Source: Myxococcus eversor (GTDB lineage: Bacteria; Myxococcota; Myxococcia; Myxococcales; Myxococcaceae). From it: DNA of 64,000 nucleotides. Location of the stretch: positions 225,274 to 289,273 of the forward strand of contig NZ_JAAIXY010000016.1 in NCBI RefSeq assembly GCF_010894455.1, given 5' to 3'. Numbering within the stretch: the stretch's first letter is position 1; the number at the start of each line of letters is the position of its first letter. Position numbers and translations under genes: made by a program. The notes under the pieces are model-generated. The model saw only the letters and a list, made by a program, of their open reading frames with translations, was not told the DNA's origin and made no database searches. This document shows positions 20,801 to 27,327 of the stretch, piece by piece.

Positions 20801-21003
20801 TGGCAGGCCTTCTCCAGCTCCTCGAAGGCCCGAGAGGGAGCACCTTCGCGCAGCCAGCGCACAGCGGCCCGGAAGTGGCGAGCCACCCCGGCTTCCGCAT
20901 CGTCCGTCGGCCCGACCTCGAGCATGCCGGATCGCGGCACCTCCTGTCGGACGGCCGCGGGCTCCGGCGTGCCGGCGCCCTTGCCGTTTCTCACGCCACC
21001 CAT
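14899..21003 (-). CDS. Giant TPR protein with long Ala/Pro-rich repeat arrays
   Basis: This 2,034-residue cytoplasmic-looking protein starts with TPR-like helices (about 25-165). Residues about 235-700 are a Ser/Ala-rich low-complexity stretch with recurrent SAEVVPSTTA- and SPDNAASVG-type units. Residues about 830-1,190 are a solenoid of TPR-like helices (LARMWRESLGNSERAQVYARRAE, split over several repeats). Residues about 1,378-1,635 are a near-tandem array of AAPADSAPAARGERA units. The last ~330 residues are globular; ELRFHAGRALVSLSPDLLAL resembles the helix that carries HExxH in M48-type peptidases but lacks both histidines, so this may be a dead peptidase fold (inference). No signal peptide is seen. 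Confidence 0.8.
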   Translation of the reverse strand: MGGVRNGKGAGTPEPAAVRQEVPRSGMLEVGPTDDAEAGVARHFRAAVRWLREGAPSRAFEELEKACHTLPMSPRLAAGLVRFARTAGAETVAIGLLDSVPATAPAEVRRAVRRQLARVLRRTHQTARALSVLEALVGEFPEERRARRILELLRAKGRGDGGRAPAPPSAVLEKLPTKKSGVQALAVWEEDEVDYHAATVVDATGATLGPPAVVPPPRTLTMELARVQFQVEAPPLGLTVPGGASARGVGPEGGSAPEAPTPVVPSGKGTRPVEHAVSAPQAPADVPFPWDVAPTESVPQSGPSVAGQGMRTGGLPVDAVVPGSKVEGGAGESSEDSGPGAARSDAVDLSTKAASEVGLLDGEASPTEVDSVARQRVTGALATEQVSRVGHGDEAVAPNDVASSAERSASGALLNDAASSAPGSAVGSPDNAASVGAGVTENSPDNAASVGTGLAEDSPDKTASLGPGSAEVVPSTTAFSVPGSAEVVPSTTASVGTSGVELSPRKVASTGSSGVDASPNQAAPPGASDVPALSTEVASRVGLSDVDALPTEVASTVGPGDADAFSRGTASGAERSDATDLPTEANPGEGLLDTRDVSAGTTPNGAVDPAPASAARRLTPASTRASSHESTPSPDAQVAASLELTAPTASPISTEPSDKAIPPEEDAPSSARAAAVEPEDDSEFRAKTQVEMPAVRVQDLFPWDVHPQEAPLPARSPGGTATPPSKGKPAASGSPPVLHPVGTEPARSKPQPAPAPKRGEDAPRSETMEVPLADLFAALGGAPAGVSEPGVPGKSGPVSSRPDPVAPSRPGRSGVAEPTPGEDAEELARSHKLEAQFVARRAWRELAQLYLKRADRAKDPGARAEALTRLAEVMETELQDPAGAARMYREIVELTGDRSALREQVRLLASRDDASLVRRALDEAIQRARTGRARAMALLTRGERWLHMGEPGKARADFEASEALAPDLLPALAGLLSCVEGSERSAVAKRLHSVLATTPRRAADRAEALRVLARTAEEQLDDSRLAQWAWGEVLIESPDSEQARERLLWLARELGDTAALGQLLRAQIARESRGPVARQSRLELVATLESSGDAEAALNELRQAVRFEPGHKEAWLLLVERLLARDNKGEAAWALEHAATATEDELEREQTWDRLARMWRESLGNSERAQVYARRAEGLRLAREEREAVLPPEPPRSATPRREPSGPKALLVPLPMTTTSLVAAGRDDLSEEITSTSDPSALPGGTGEGAGQRDARSAPPAGTSGAQGGGAGARLERSAPQGGSAAASAGAEGARERPVGARAEKPAAAASRGEKSTPARGPAAYEDRLGALGPELDRPAPSGSTVVFGENAPAPRADKPAAEAKGPAAPEAPRASAARGERSAAPPARSVNPADGRAPAPPAHGAKPADSAPAARGDRASARAAAPSDSAPAARDERAPAPSGRGAVAPESAPAARGGRAPARPSRAAPPVDNAPAAARGEHVAAPSARAAAPSDSASATRGDRVSSPPARGAAPADSAPAARGERAAAPPARGAAPADSAPAARGERAARGAAPADSAPAARGERAPAQPARAAAPPDSSPASPPAARGERAPARAAAPSDSAPGERAPAPPARAAPPSDSPPPRAAAPSRPASPPDAPRGGKAIDLMSGKPMDLDAASVPETRVISWEAPPGRMDPVRRVLRNSRPEGTSAGPAPGRSFISKPPAQPVGAAETRENPIIPEPAPPADTEPEVFRQLRERPLDPVSYANLADFFDTRGDAPRAALMREIVEALAGREVPVSRLQRPPLTADERAGLRHPGLRTTSGELLAYAGIALCRLFPAQGRAADASEPLRAVAGPGAPAVLDALHTSARVLAVNLPELVLAEDDGPPFTAVHTDKPRLLVGRAAIHQPLPAAELRFHAGRALVSLSPDLLALRALKGAQLLRALALLSTVLKNPKDSSSDARLVRETLSPRALERTLELLDSGTRDFNASALADAARDSANRAGLVACGGVGPAVTVIRSRRSNDSELVELLRFAASERYLALRVPAR
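16100..16870 (-). repeat. Coding tandem repeats of AAPADSAPAARGER type
   Basis: Roughly 15-residue units with the pattern A-x-P-x-D-S-A-P-A-A-R-G-E-R-A are repeated more than a dozen times with drift in the giant TPR protein. The DNA units (on the plus strand, 'gcactgtcggctggtgcggcaccgc' and variants, here split) are close enough to recombine, so copy number is expected to vary between strains. Confidence 0.8.
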
Positions 21004-21287
21004 GGGTGCGGCAGTCTACACAACGCGGGCCATCCGGGCTGTCACCGTCATGCTTCCCGCGCGAAATGCCGAGCCCACCGTGGCCCGAGCGGCGGAGAGC
21101 CTCCTGGAAGGCACCCTCCAGGCCCTTCGGCTGCTTGCTGTCGAAGCGGGCTCAACGGATGGCCCCCCGCGCCGTGAGGCCGGTACTGCCCGCCCGCGAC
21201 TCGCCCGTGGAGCCACTTGACGGGGAGGGCCTGGGTCTGGTGGCGACCCTGAACCGGGGGAGCCATGAGGCCACGTCGCCAGGATGA
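21002..21287 (+). pseudogene. Remnant of a family-2 glycosyltransferase (frameshifted, truncated)
   Basis: In frame from an ATG at 21002, the plus strand reads AVTVMLPARNAEPTV, AAESLLEGT, LRLLAVEAGSTDG, which matches the N-terminal Rossmann strand and 'DDGSTDG' nucleotide-binding turn of GT2 glycosyltransferases. Around 21165-21190 the homologous reading continues in the +1 frame as VLPARDSPVEPLDGEGLGL and VATLNRGSHEA, the expected next helix and strand. The frame then stops, before the DxD metal motif. One indel plus a 3' deletion explain this. It overlaps the start of the divergent TPR gene by two bases. Confidence 0.7.
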
Positions 21288-21317
21288 GGCGGAGGCACTC
21301 CGCCGCGGCGCATCCCG

Positions 21318-22238
21318 TCACTTCTCGGGCACGGCCCCCTGAGGCACCGCGACGCCCGCGAGAGTGAAGAAGCGCAGCAGGTCCTCGGGCACCAGGGCCT
21401 CCACACGCAACGGTGCTCCCGTGGCCGGATGCGCCAGCTCCAGCGCCTGCGCATGCAACAGACACCGAGCCACCTCCACCCCTCCCGCCCGCGCCGCGCC
21501 GCCATACCGCGAGTCCCCGAGGATGGGCGCTCCGAGCGCCGTCAGGTGCGCACGCAACTGGTGCGTGCGTCCCGTCTGAGGCAGCAGCTCCACCACGCAG
21601 AACTCCGGCCCCGCATACAGCGTGCGGAAGTGCGTCAGCGCGGGCACGCCATTCGCCGCGCGACTCGCCCGCCAGCGCCCCGGACGCGACGGGTCCTTCG
21701 ACAAGGGCAGGTCCACCGTCCCCGACTCCGGCAGCCCAGGCCCGGTGGCCGCCACGTAGCGCTTGCGCGCCCGGCCCTCGCGAAACTCCGCCGCCAGCGC
21801 GGACGTCGCCTGGGGCGTCTTGCCGAACACCGTCACCCCCGACGTCTCCCGGTCCAACCGGTGCACCAGCCCCGCCTCGCGTCCCAGGTAGCCACTCACC
21901 TGGTCCACCAGGCTCGCGCCCACGCGGGCCTCCGTCGGCTGTGCGTTGAGGCCCGCCGGCTTGTCCACGGCGAGGACGTCCGCATCCTCATGCAGCACGC
22001 GGAACGTGGGCGCGGCGGGCGCCTCCGCCAGCGAACTCTGGCCGCCCTCCTCCAGCACCACCGCCACCACCTGCCCCGGCGTCAGCCGCGCCTTCGAGTC
22101 CCTGCAGCGCCGCCCCGCCACGTACACCGCGCCCACCTCCACCAGCCCGCGCGCCTGCTCCACGGGCAGGCCCAGCTCGAAGGCCACCGCCTCCACCACC
22201 GCCCGCGCGCCTTCCGCCCGGAATGTCCGACGCTTCAC
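21318..22238 (-). CDS. RluA-family pseudouridine synthase with S4 domain
   Basis: Enzymes of this family turn specific uridines of rRNA or tRNA into pseudouridine. An S4 RNA-binding domain (about 10-60, LPVEQARGLVEVGAVYVAG) precedes the catalytic domain, which has the signature HRLDRETSGV with the catalytic Asp, and the later GRTHQLRAHL motif. I prefer the GTG start at 22238 because a GAGG lies six bases upstream; another GTG at 22250 is possible. The exact target site in RNA (RluC-, RluD- or RluA-like) cannot be decided by eye. Confidence 0.92.
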   Translation of the reverse strand: MKRRTFRAEGARAVVEAVAFELGLPVEQARGLVEVGAVYVAGRRCRDSKARLTPGQVVAVVLEEGGQSSLAEAPAAPTFRVLHEDADVLAVDKPAGLNAQPTEARVGASLVDQVSGYLGREAGLVHRLDRETSGVTVFGKTPQATSALAAEFREGRARKRYVAATGPGLPESGTVDLPLSKDPSRPGRWRASRAANGVPALTHFRTLYAGPEFCVVELLPQTGRTHQLRAHLTALGAPILGDSRYGGAARAGGVEVARCLLHAQALELAHPATGAPLRVEALVPEDLLRFFTLAGVAVPQGAVPEK

Positions 22239-22408
22239 GGCCCACCTCACACGCGTCCAATGCCGGGCTGCTCGCTACAGAAAGGCACGGCGAACCACAA
22301 GCAGGAGCCTTCCTCCTCCCAGGATTCGCTGTCTGACAGGCTCGACAATCGACCGAGCGTCGTAGCCTCGGCCCTTTGTGCTCGCGAGCCCTGGTACGGT
22401 CCGCGCCC

Positions 22409-23929
22409 ATGGACCGCCCCCTACACGCCGTCCGCACACGGCTGGACGACTTCCTCGCCGAGCTGGCCACCCTTCAGTACCGGCATGGTGCCGGCCTCGC
22501 GCGAGAGCTTCCCATCGCGAGCCTCCACGCCTCCTTCCCGGAGCTGTCCGCCCCGGAAACCTTCGTCGCCGCCACCGAGGCACTCGCCAAGGCCCGCGCG
22601 AAGAACGACCTCGTCGCCATCCGCCGCATCCAGCTCGTGCGCGAGCTGGTGGCCACCCAGGTGGAAGAGGCCCTCGCCGCCCGTCCCGCCCAGGCCATGG
22701 CCACCGTGGAAGCCAACGCGGTGCTCAACGTCGACGACGAGTCCTTCGACTTCGCCGGAGCGATGAGCCGACTCCCCCACGAGCCGAATCGTGCCCGCCG
22801 CGCCGGCCTGGAGCGCGCCGTCGGCAACTACCTCTGGGAGAACCGCGGCCCCTATGGCGACCGCCGCGAAGCCACGCTCCTCACCGCCGAGAAACTCGGC
22901 GCCAGCGACTACCTCACCCTGCGCGGGAACATCACCGGCATCGACTACCCCCAGCTCGCCGAGGCCGCGAAGCTGACGCTGAAGCACACCGAGGACGCCT
23001 ACCGCGACGTGCTCACCTACGTGCTCAAGAAGACGGACCCGCAGTTGCGGCCCCTGCCCGGTGGCGACGCGCGAAGGCACGACGTCCAGGCCGCGCTCCA
23101 GGCCCCGTGGCTGGATGAGCACTTCCGCAGGGAGGACGCGTGGCCCGCCGTGCGCGAGTGGCTCGGTGAGTGGGGCTTCACGCCCAACGCCGGAGGCCGC
23201 ATCCGCATGGACGAGGAGGACCGCCCCGGCAAGTCGCCCCGCCCCTTCGTCGTCACCATCCGCGTGCCGGACGACATCCGCGTGGTGCTCCAGCCCCGCG
23301 GTGGACTCGACGCCGTGGGCAGCCTGCTCCACGAGCTGGGCCATGCCCACCACCGCGCCCACGTCTCGGGGGACCTGCCCATGGAGCTGCGCCGCCTGGG
23401 CGACGCGGCCGTGACGGAGGCCCACGCCGCCGTCTTCGAGCGACTGCTGCTGTCCTCCGACTGGCTCAAGCGCTACCTGGGGCTGGCGACGACGCTCGCG
23501 CGAGACACGTCGCGGATGGCCGCCTTCCAGTCGCTCAGCGTGCTGCGCCGCCACTGCGCGAAGCTGTCGTACGAGATGTCGCTCTGCATGAAGGGCCCGT
23601 CCACCGAGCGCGCCGACGAGTACGCCGACGGCCAGCGCCGGGCCCTCTTCGCGGAGCCACATCCCGGGTTCTACCTGTACGACGTGGACCCGCAGCTCTA
23701 CGTGGCGCACTACCTGCGAGCCTGGGCCCTGGAGGCCCGACTCACCAGGCGCCTCACCGAGCGCTTCAACGAGGACTTCTGGAGGAACCCGAACGCCGCC
23801 ACCTGGCTGAAGGGGCTGTACGCTCGGGGTGGAACGGATGACGCGGAAGGACTGGCCACGGAGGTATCGGGCGCGCCGCTGGCATTGCCCGAGGCGGGGG
23901 AGCGCCTCGTGGCCATCCTCAACCGGTAG
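22409..23929 (+). CDS. HExxH zinc metallopeptidase, M3/carboxypeptidase Taq-like
   Basis: The 506-residue protein is almost wholly helical and has the zinc site HELGHAHHR followed 25-30 residues later by VTEAHAAVFE, whose Glu is the likely third ligand, as in the M3/M2-like gluzincins. No signal peptide is seen, so it probably acts in the cytoplasm as an oligopeptidase. The length is shorter than thimet oligopeptidases (about 680) and close to carboxypeptidase Taq (about 500). The start ATG at 22409 (MDRPLHAVRTRL) lies after a long G/C-rich divergent spacer. Confidence 0.8.
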   Translation: MDRPLHAVRTRLDDFLAELATLQYRHGAGLARELPIASLHASFPELSAPETFVAATEALAKARAKNDLVAIRRIQLVRELVATQVEEALAARPAQAMATVEANAVLNVDDESFDFAGAMSRLPHEPNRARRAGLERAVGNYLWENRGPYGDRREATLLTAEKLGASDYLTLRGNITGIDYPQLAEAAKLTLKHTEDAYRDVLTYVLKKTDPQLRPLPGGDARRHDVQAALQAPWLDEHFRREDAWPAVREWLGEWGFTPNAGGRIRMDEEDRPGKSPRPFVVTIRVPDDIRVVLQPRGGLDAVGSLLHELGHAHHRAHVSGDLPMELRRLGDAAVTEAHAAVFERLLLSSDWLKRYLGLATTLARDTSRMAAFQSLSVLRRHCAKLSYEMSLCMKGPSTERADEYADGQRRALFAEPHPGFYLYDVDPQLYVAHYLRAWALEARLTRRLTERFNEDFWRNPNAATWLKGLYARGGTDDAEGLATEVSGAPLALPEAGERLVAILNR

Positions 23930-23947
23930 TGGTGGCCGCGCGAGCGA

Positions 23948-24292
23948 CTACTTCTTCTTGCGCAGCGCCCGAACGATTTTGTCCTTCGTCGGGTTGGCGG
24001 CCGTCTCGCGTGCACGAGGTGCTTCGGGCGCCGCCGCCTTGGTGGCCGGCGTCTTGGCCGCGGCGCGAGCGCGCATGGCCTTCATCAACTGCATCTCGAT
24101 GACGAGCAGCTCATCGCCGAGCTCCTCGTTGTCGCCGGCCGCGCGCGGAAGCGGAGCTCGCGTGCTGGAAGCGCCGGCGCCATGCCGCATGCGCAGCGCC
24201 TTCTCCTCCTCGGCCGTGAGCGTGCGCGTCTTCTCCAGCGCCGCCTTGACCTCCTTGGCCGTCACCGTGCTACTCCCGACCTTGCGCTCCAT
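23948..24292 (-). CDS. Small basic protein with a sigma-region-4-like segment
   Basis: A 114-residue protein starting MERKVGSSTVTAKEVKAALE, with GGGAG upstream of the ATG. Residues 24-37 (LTAEEEKALRMRHG) look like the start of sigma-70 region 4 (L-T-x-x-E-E-x-V-L-R-M-R-x-G). The middle has a helix DELLVIEMQLMKAMRARAA and the tail is Lys/Arg-rich (IVRALRKKK). I infer a small nucleic-acid- or RNA-polymerase-binding protein, but the similarity is short. It is convergent with the peptidase gene and has a plausible promoter upstream. Confidence 0.6.
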   Translation of the reverse strand: MERKVGSSTVTAKEVKAALEKTRTLTAEEEKALRMRHGAGASSTRAPLPRAAGDNEELGDELLVIEMQLMKAMRARAAAKTPATKAAAPEAPRARETAANPTKDKIVRALRKKK

Positions 24293-24364
24293 CTCCGCTC
24301 CCTTGTTGTGCAGCACGCTGAACATCCGAGCATGTCGGATGCGTCCGAGCCGCAACCGTCGGGG

Positions 24365-24392
24365 ATTGTAGAGGACGCAAGAGTTGGCGCAA
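24365..24392 (-). promoter_or_regulatory. Candidate sigma-70-type promoter for the small basic protein
   Basis: Read on the minus strand, TTGCGC and TACAAT are separated by 16 bases. The -10 matches five of six consensus positions. The start codon lies about 73 bases downstream, and the interval is locally A/T-rich compared with its surroundings. Confidence 0.4.
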
Positions 24393-24438
24393 ATTTTCTT
24401 CCAACAGGTCGCTCCCGCCCTGTAGCGCCAGGGGGTGC

Positions 24439-24966
24439 CTACAGGTGCATTCCCACTCCCAGGAACGCGGTGGAGAGCGCCTGGCGCCGCCCGGAGAACG
24501 GGGAGCCGGTGGCGGAGAAATTCTGGTAACGGGCCTGGGCGGACAGGAACAGCCGGCCCCCCAGCTCCACGTCCATTCCCCCGCACAGCTCCGGCCCCAA
24601 CTGGAGAACACGCGGAGCCTCCTCCCCTTCCCGTCCATGGGACACCAGGAGGCTCACCCCCAGCCCCAGGTACGGGCGGACCCGGTGTGCCTCCGGGAGC
24701 GTGACTCTCAGGGACATGGGGGTCGCCTCGGTGAGCCGGCGGTTGGAGGCCACGTGTCCGCCCACCTCCAGGAAGGACTGCTCCCGGCGATAGCTCCACC
24801 CCAGTCCGGCGCTGTAGCCCACCTCGCGCCGCCCGTCCGAGTCCTTCAGGGCGAACGCCCCCACCGGGAACGCCGTGACGCCCAGGCTGCGGGAGGGAGG
24901 CTCCGCGCTCGCGAGCGGCGCGAAGAGCCCGCACAGGCACAGGAGCAGGAGGGGGAGACGGGGCAT
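24439..24966 (-). CDS. Small outer-membrane beta-barrel protein
   Basis: The 175-residue product has a signal peptide (MPRLPLLLLCLCGLFAPLASA) and about eight amphipathic strands (VGYSAGLGWSYRREQSFLEVG, split into two strands, and RPYLGLGVSLLVSHG), ending in GVGMHL. The form fits the OmpA/OmpW-like eight-strand barrels. No ligand or function is visible. It is followed on the same strand by the small sigma-like gene, with 146 bases between them holding that gene's own promoter. Confidence 0.7.
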   Translation of the reverse strand: MPRLPLLLLCLCGLFAPLASAEPPSRSLGVTAFPVGAFALKDSDGRREVGYSAGLGWSYRREQSFLEVGGHVASNRRLTEATPMSLRVTLPEAHRVRPYLGLGVSLLVSHGREGEEAPRVLQLGPELCGGMDVELGGRLFLSAQARYQNFSATGSPFSGRRQALSTAFLGVGMHL

Positions 24967-25178
24967 GGGGCCCGAGGAGAGCAAGGCACACGCCACCCGA
25001 GGACCCGCGTGAATCCAGGGACTTGAGCGGCGCGACAGCACCGCGGCCTCAAGTGTCCGGGCGATGCGGTCAGGGCAGGCAGCCTGGCTCGGTGCGCCGG
25101 GGCGCCCGCCACCCATGACTCGCTTGTCCGGCCTTCCGACGAGGACGCCCACCTGGGGCGCCCCACCCATGAAACGGA

Positions 25179-26216
25179 CTACTCCGTCGCGGCCTCGTCC
25201 TCGGGCTCGGGCGGCGCCTCGCCCGGCGTGGTGCTCTTGGCACCCTCGGGCTTCGCGCGCTCGATGCCGAAGCGGTCCAGCGCGTCGGCGATACCCTGGG
25301 GCTTGTCCGCGTCCGGGAGGAACTCCTCGGGCGGCGCGAGCCTCGGGTCCTTGCCCAGCTCGGACAGGGCCGCCTCCAGCGTCAGCCGCAGCTCCGCCGC
25401 CTCGGGCGTCTTCTCCGACGGCACGCCCACGCGCCCATCCAGCCGCGCCTTGAGCACCACGGAGGTGGCCGCGTCCACCAGCACCTCGCCATCCAATGAG
25501 CGCGGCAGCCGGTGGGCGAAGAAGTTCGCGCGCCGACGCGTCGTCTCGTCCGAGCCGCCCTTCGGCTCGAACAGCTTCGGCAGCGGCCGGGAGCCATCCC
25601 CTTCCGGCGCGGGCGCCAGCGTCACCACGTAGCGCCACGCCGTGCGCCCTTCATAGGTGACGGTGCCCTGTGGGGCGAGCTTGAGCCGCCCCTGGAACAG
25701 GAGGTCGAAGTCGCGGATGGCGCCGGTCAGCTCCGTGCGGGTGCGCTCGGCCATGCCGCGGTCGCGCAGCCGCTGACGGAACGGGCCGTACCGGTTGCGG
25801 GCGAACACCTGTCCGCCCACGCGCATGACCTCCAGGCCCTGGTCCCGGGAGTTCTCCAGCACGCCGTGGAAGTCGCCGCTGACACCCCCGGGCCCCGCGC
25901 GGAACGTGCGCGTCTCGGTGAGCTTCACGGGGTTGGACTCGGCGGAGGTCCACTCGTAGCCGAGCGTGGACTGGTAGCGATGGGGCCCCAGCCGCTCGGT
26001 GATTTCGGCGGCGTCCATGCCGAGGATGCGGCGGGCCACCTGAGGGTTTTCCGCGACATCCTCCGGGGGGAGCTTCTGCTGGGCGGAGGCGACCACCTTC
26101 GGGGGGTCCTCCGGCGAGAAGATGCGCGCCTTGGCCGCCTTGTCGACCGGGTCCGAGCAACTGGCGGCGGCCAGCGCCAAGGCGAGGGTGACGGCGGACT
26201 TCTTCAGACGGCTCAC
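25179..26216 (-). CDS. Lipoprotein of unknown function
   Basis: The 345-residue protein starts with GTG at 26216, chosen because GGAGGAGTC lies just upstream and a signal peptide follows directly (SRLKKSAVTLALALAAASC), with the Cys of a lipobox at residue 20. It should therefore be lipidated and sit on the inner or outer membrane facing the periplasm. The body (LEVMRVGGQVFARNRYG, RTAWRYVVTLAP) resembles LolA/LppX-like beta sheets that hold lipid, which is only a suggestion. The tail is acidic and Pro-rich. Confidence 0.75.
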   Translation of the reverse strand: MSRLKKSAVTLALALAAASCSDPVDKAAKARIFSPEDPPKVVASAQQKLPPEDVAENPQVARRILGMDAAEITERLGPHRYQSTLGYEWTSAESNPVKLTETRTFRAGPGGVSGDFHGVLENSRDQGLEVMRVGGQVFARNRYGPFRQRLRDRGMAERTRTELTGAIRDFDLLFQGRLKLAPQGTVTYEGRTAWRYVVTLAPAPEGDGSRPLPKLFEPKGGSDETTRRRANFFAHRLPRSLDGEVLVDAATSVVLKARLDGRVGVPSEKTPEAAELRLTLEAALSELGKDPRLAPPEEFLPDADKPQGIADALDRFGIERAKPEGAKSTTPGEAPPEPEDEAATE

Positions 26217-26322
26217 GACTCCTCCGGAGGGGGTACCACGGGGGCGGCAAGTTACGTGGCGCATACAAGAGCGGCAAGCAGCGGCTTGCGTGCGGCCGTG
26301 CAAGGGATAGAACGGCCTTCTC

Positions 26323-27249
26323 ATGCAGAACCTGCGCGACAAGTTGTTGAAGGCGGGCCTCGTCTCCGAGGAACAGTCCAAGAAGGCTGATGCGGCAACC
26401 AGCCAGACGGAAGCCCGGAGGCCCCAGCCCCAGGAGGGCGGACGTCCAGGCGGCAACCGTCCTCCGCCCCGGCGTGACGAGAACCGGACATCCGGTGCTC
26501 CGTCTTCCCGAGGCGAGGACCGTGGCCCCAGCGGCCGTGAGGGCGGAGGCCGTCCCGGCGGCGGACGTCCCAGCGGCGGTGGAGCGCCTCGTCCCGGCGG
26601 AGGAGCGCCCCGACAGGGAGGCTCCTTCCGTCCCGGTGGCGGTGGCGGCGGAGGAGGTGGAGCGCCCCAGCATGGGCGTCCCGCCGCCGTGGCCGAGAAG
26701 CCCATCCCCAAGCTGCCCCCCATGCCCGGCTCCAAGGCCTACCAGCGCGCCGAATCCAAGCGCCAGGTGGAGCTGGACAAGGCGCTGCGCGAGCTGGTGT
26801 TGGGCTCGCAGGTGCCGCAGGAGCCCGGGGAGACGGCGTTCTACTTCATGACCCGCAAGGGCAAGCTGCGGCGCATGGAGCTGACGCCGGAGCAGGCCAA
26901 GCGACTGGAGGACGGCGAGCTCGGCGTGGTGGAGCGTCCGGACCCCGCTCAAATCGAGCACTCGCTGGTGCCCGCCGCGGCGGCCGAGCAGATGTACGCG
27001 CTCTCGAAGAAGGCGGTGCGCTTCCTCAACCGGAAGGACGACCCCGTCGGCTTCATGAACGACGAGGAGCTCAAGGCGCAGCAGGCGGCGGAGGCCGCTG
27101 GCACCGCGCCGGAGCTGTCCGACGAGTCCCCGGCGGAAGGCGCCGAGGCCTCCTCTTCCGAGGACGAAGCAGCCGCTCCCGTCGAGGCCGAGGCGACGTC
27201 CGCCGAGGCCCCGAAGGCCGAGGGCGGCGAGAGCAGCAGCCAGGGCTAG
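26323..27249 (+). CDS. DUF2058-family protein with Gly/Arg-rich linker
   Basis: The 308-residue protein starts MQNLRDKLLKAGLVSEEQ, the usual N-terminal helix of DUF2058 (YaiL-like) proteins, and its second conserved block (FYFMTRKGKLRRMELTPEQ, then GELGVVE) lies at about residues 165-205. Between them is an inserted stretch of about 90 residues rich in Gly, Arg and Pro (RGG-like), and after them an acidic Ala/Glu tail. DUF2058 proteins are annotated as nucleic-acid-associated; the RGG-like insert supports RNA or DNA contact, by inference. Confidence 0.75.
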   Translation: MQNLRDKLLKAGLVSEEQSKKADAATSQTEARRPQPQEGGRPGGNRPPPRRDENRTSGAPSSRGEDRGPSGREGGGRPGGGRPSGGGAPRPGGGAPRQGGSFRPGGGGGGGGGAPQHGRPAAVAEKPIPKLPPMPGSKAYQRAESKRQVELDKALRELVLGSQVPQEPGETAFYFMTRKGKLRRMELTPEQAKRLEDGELGVVERPDPAQIEHSLVPAAAAEQMYALSKKAVRFLNRKDDPVGFMNDEELKAQQAAEAAGTAPELSDESPAEGAEASSSEDEAAAPVEAEATSAEAPKAEGGESSSQG

Positions 27250-27327
27250 GCGCCCGGCTTCACCCGAGAAGGCCCTCCCCTCTCCCACGCAGCCGGGACG
27301 AGGGGAGGTTCCCGTGTGTGAAGCGCG

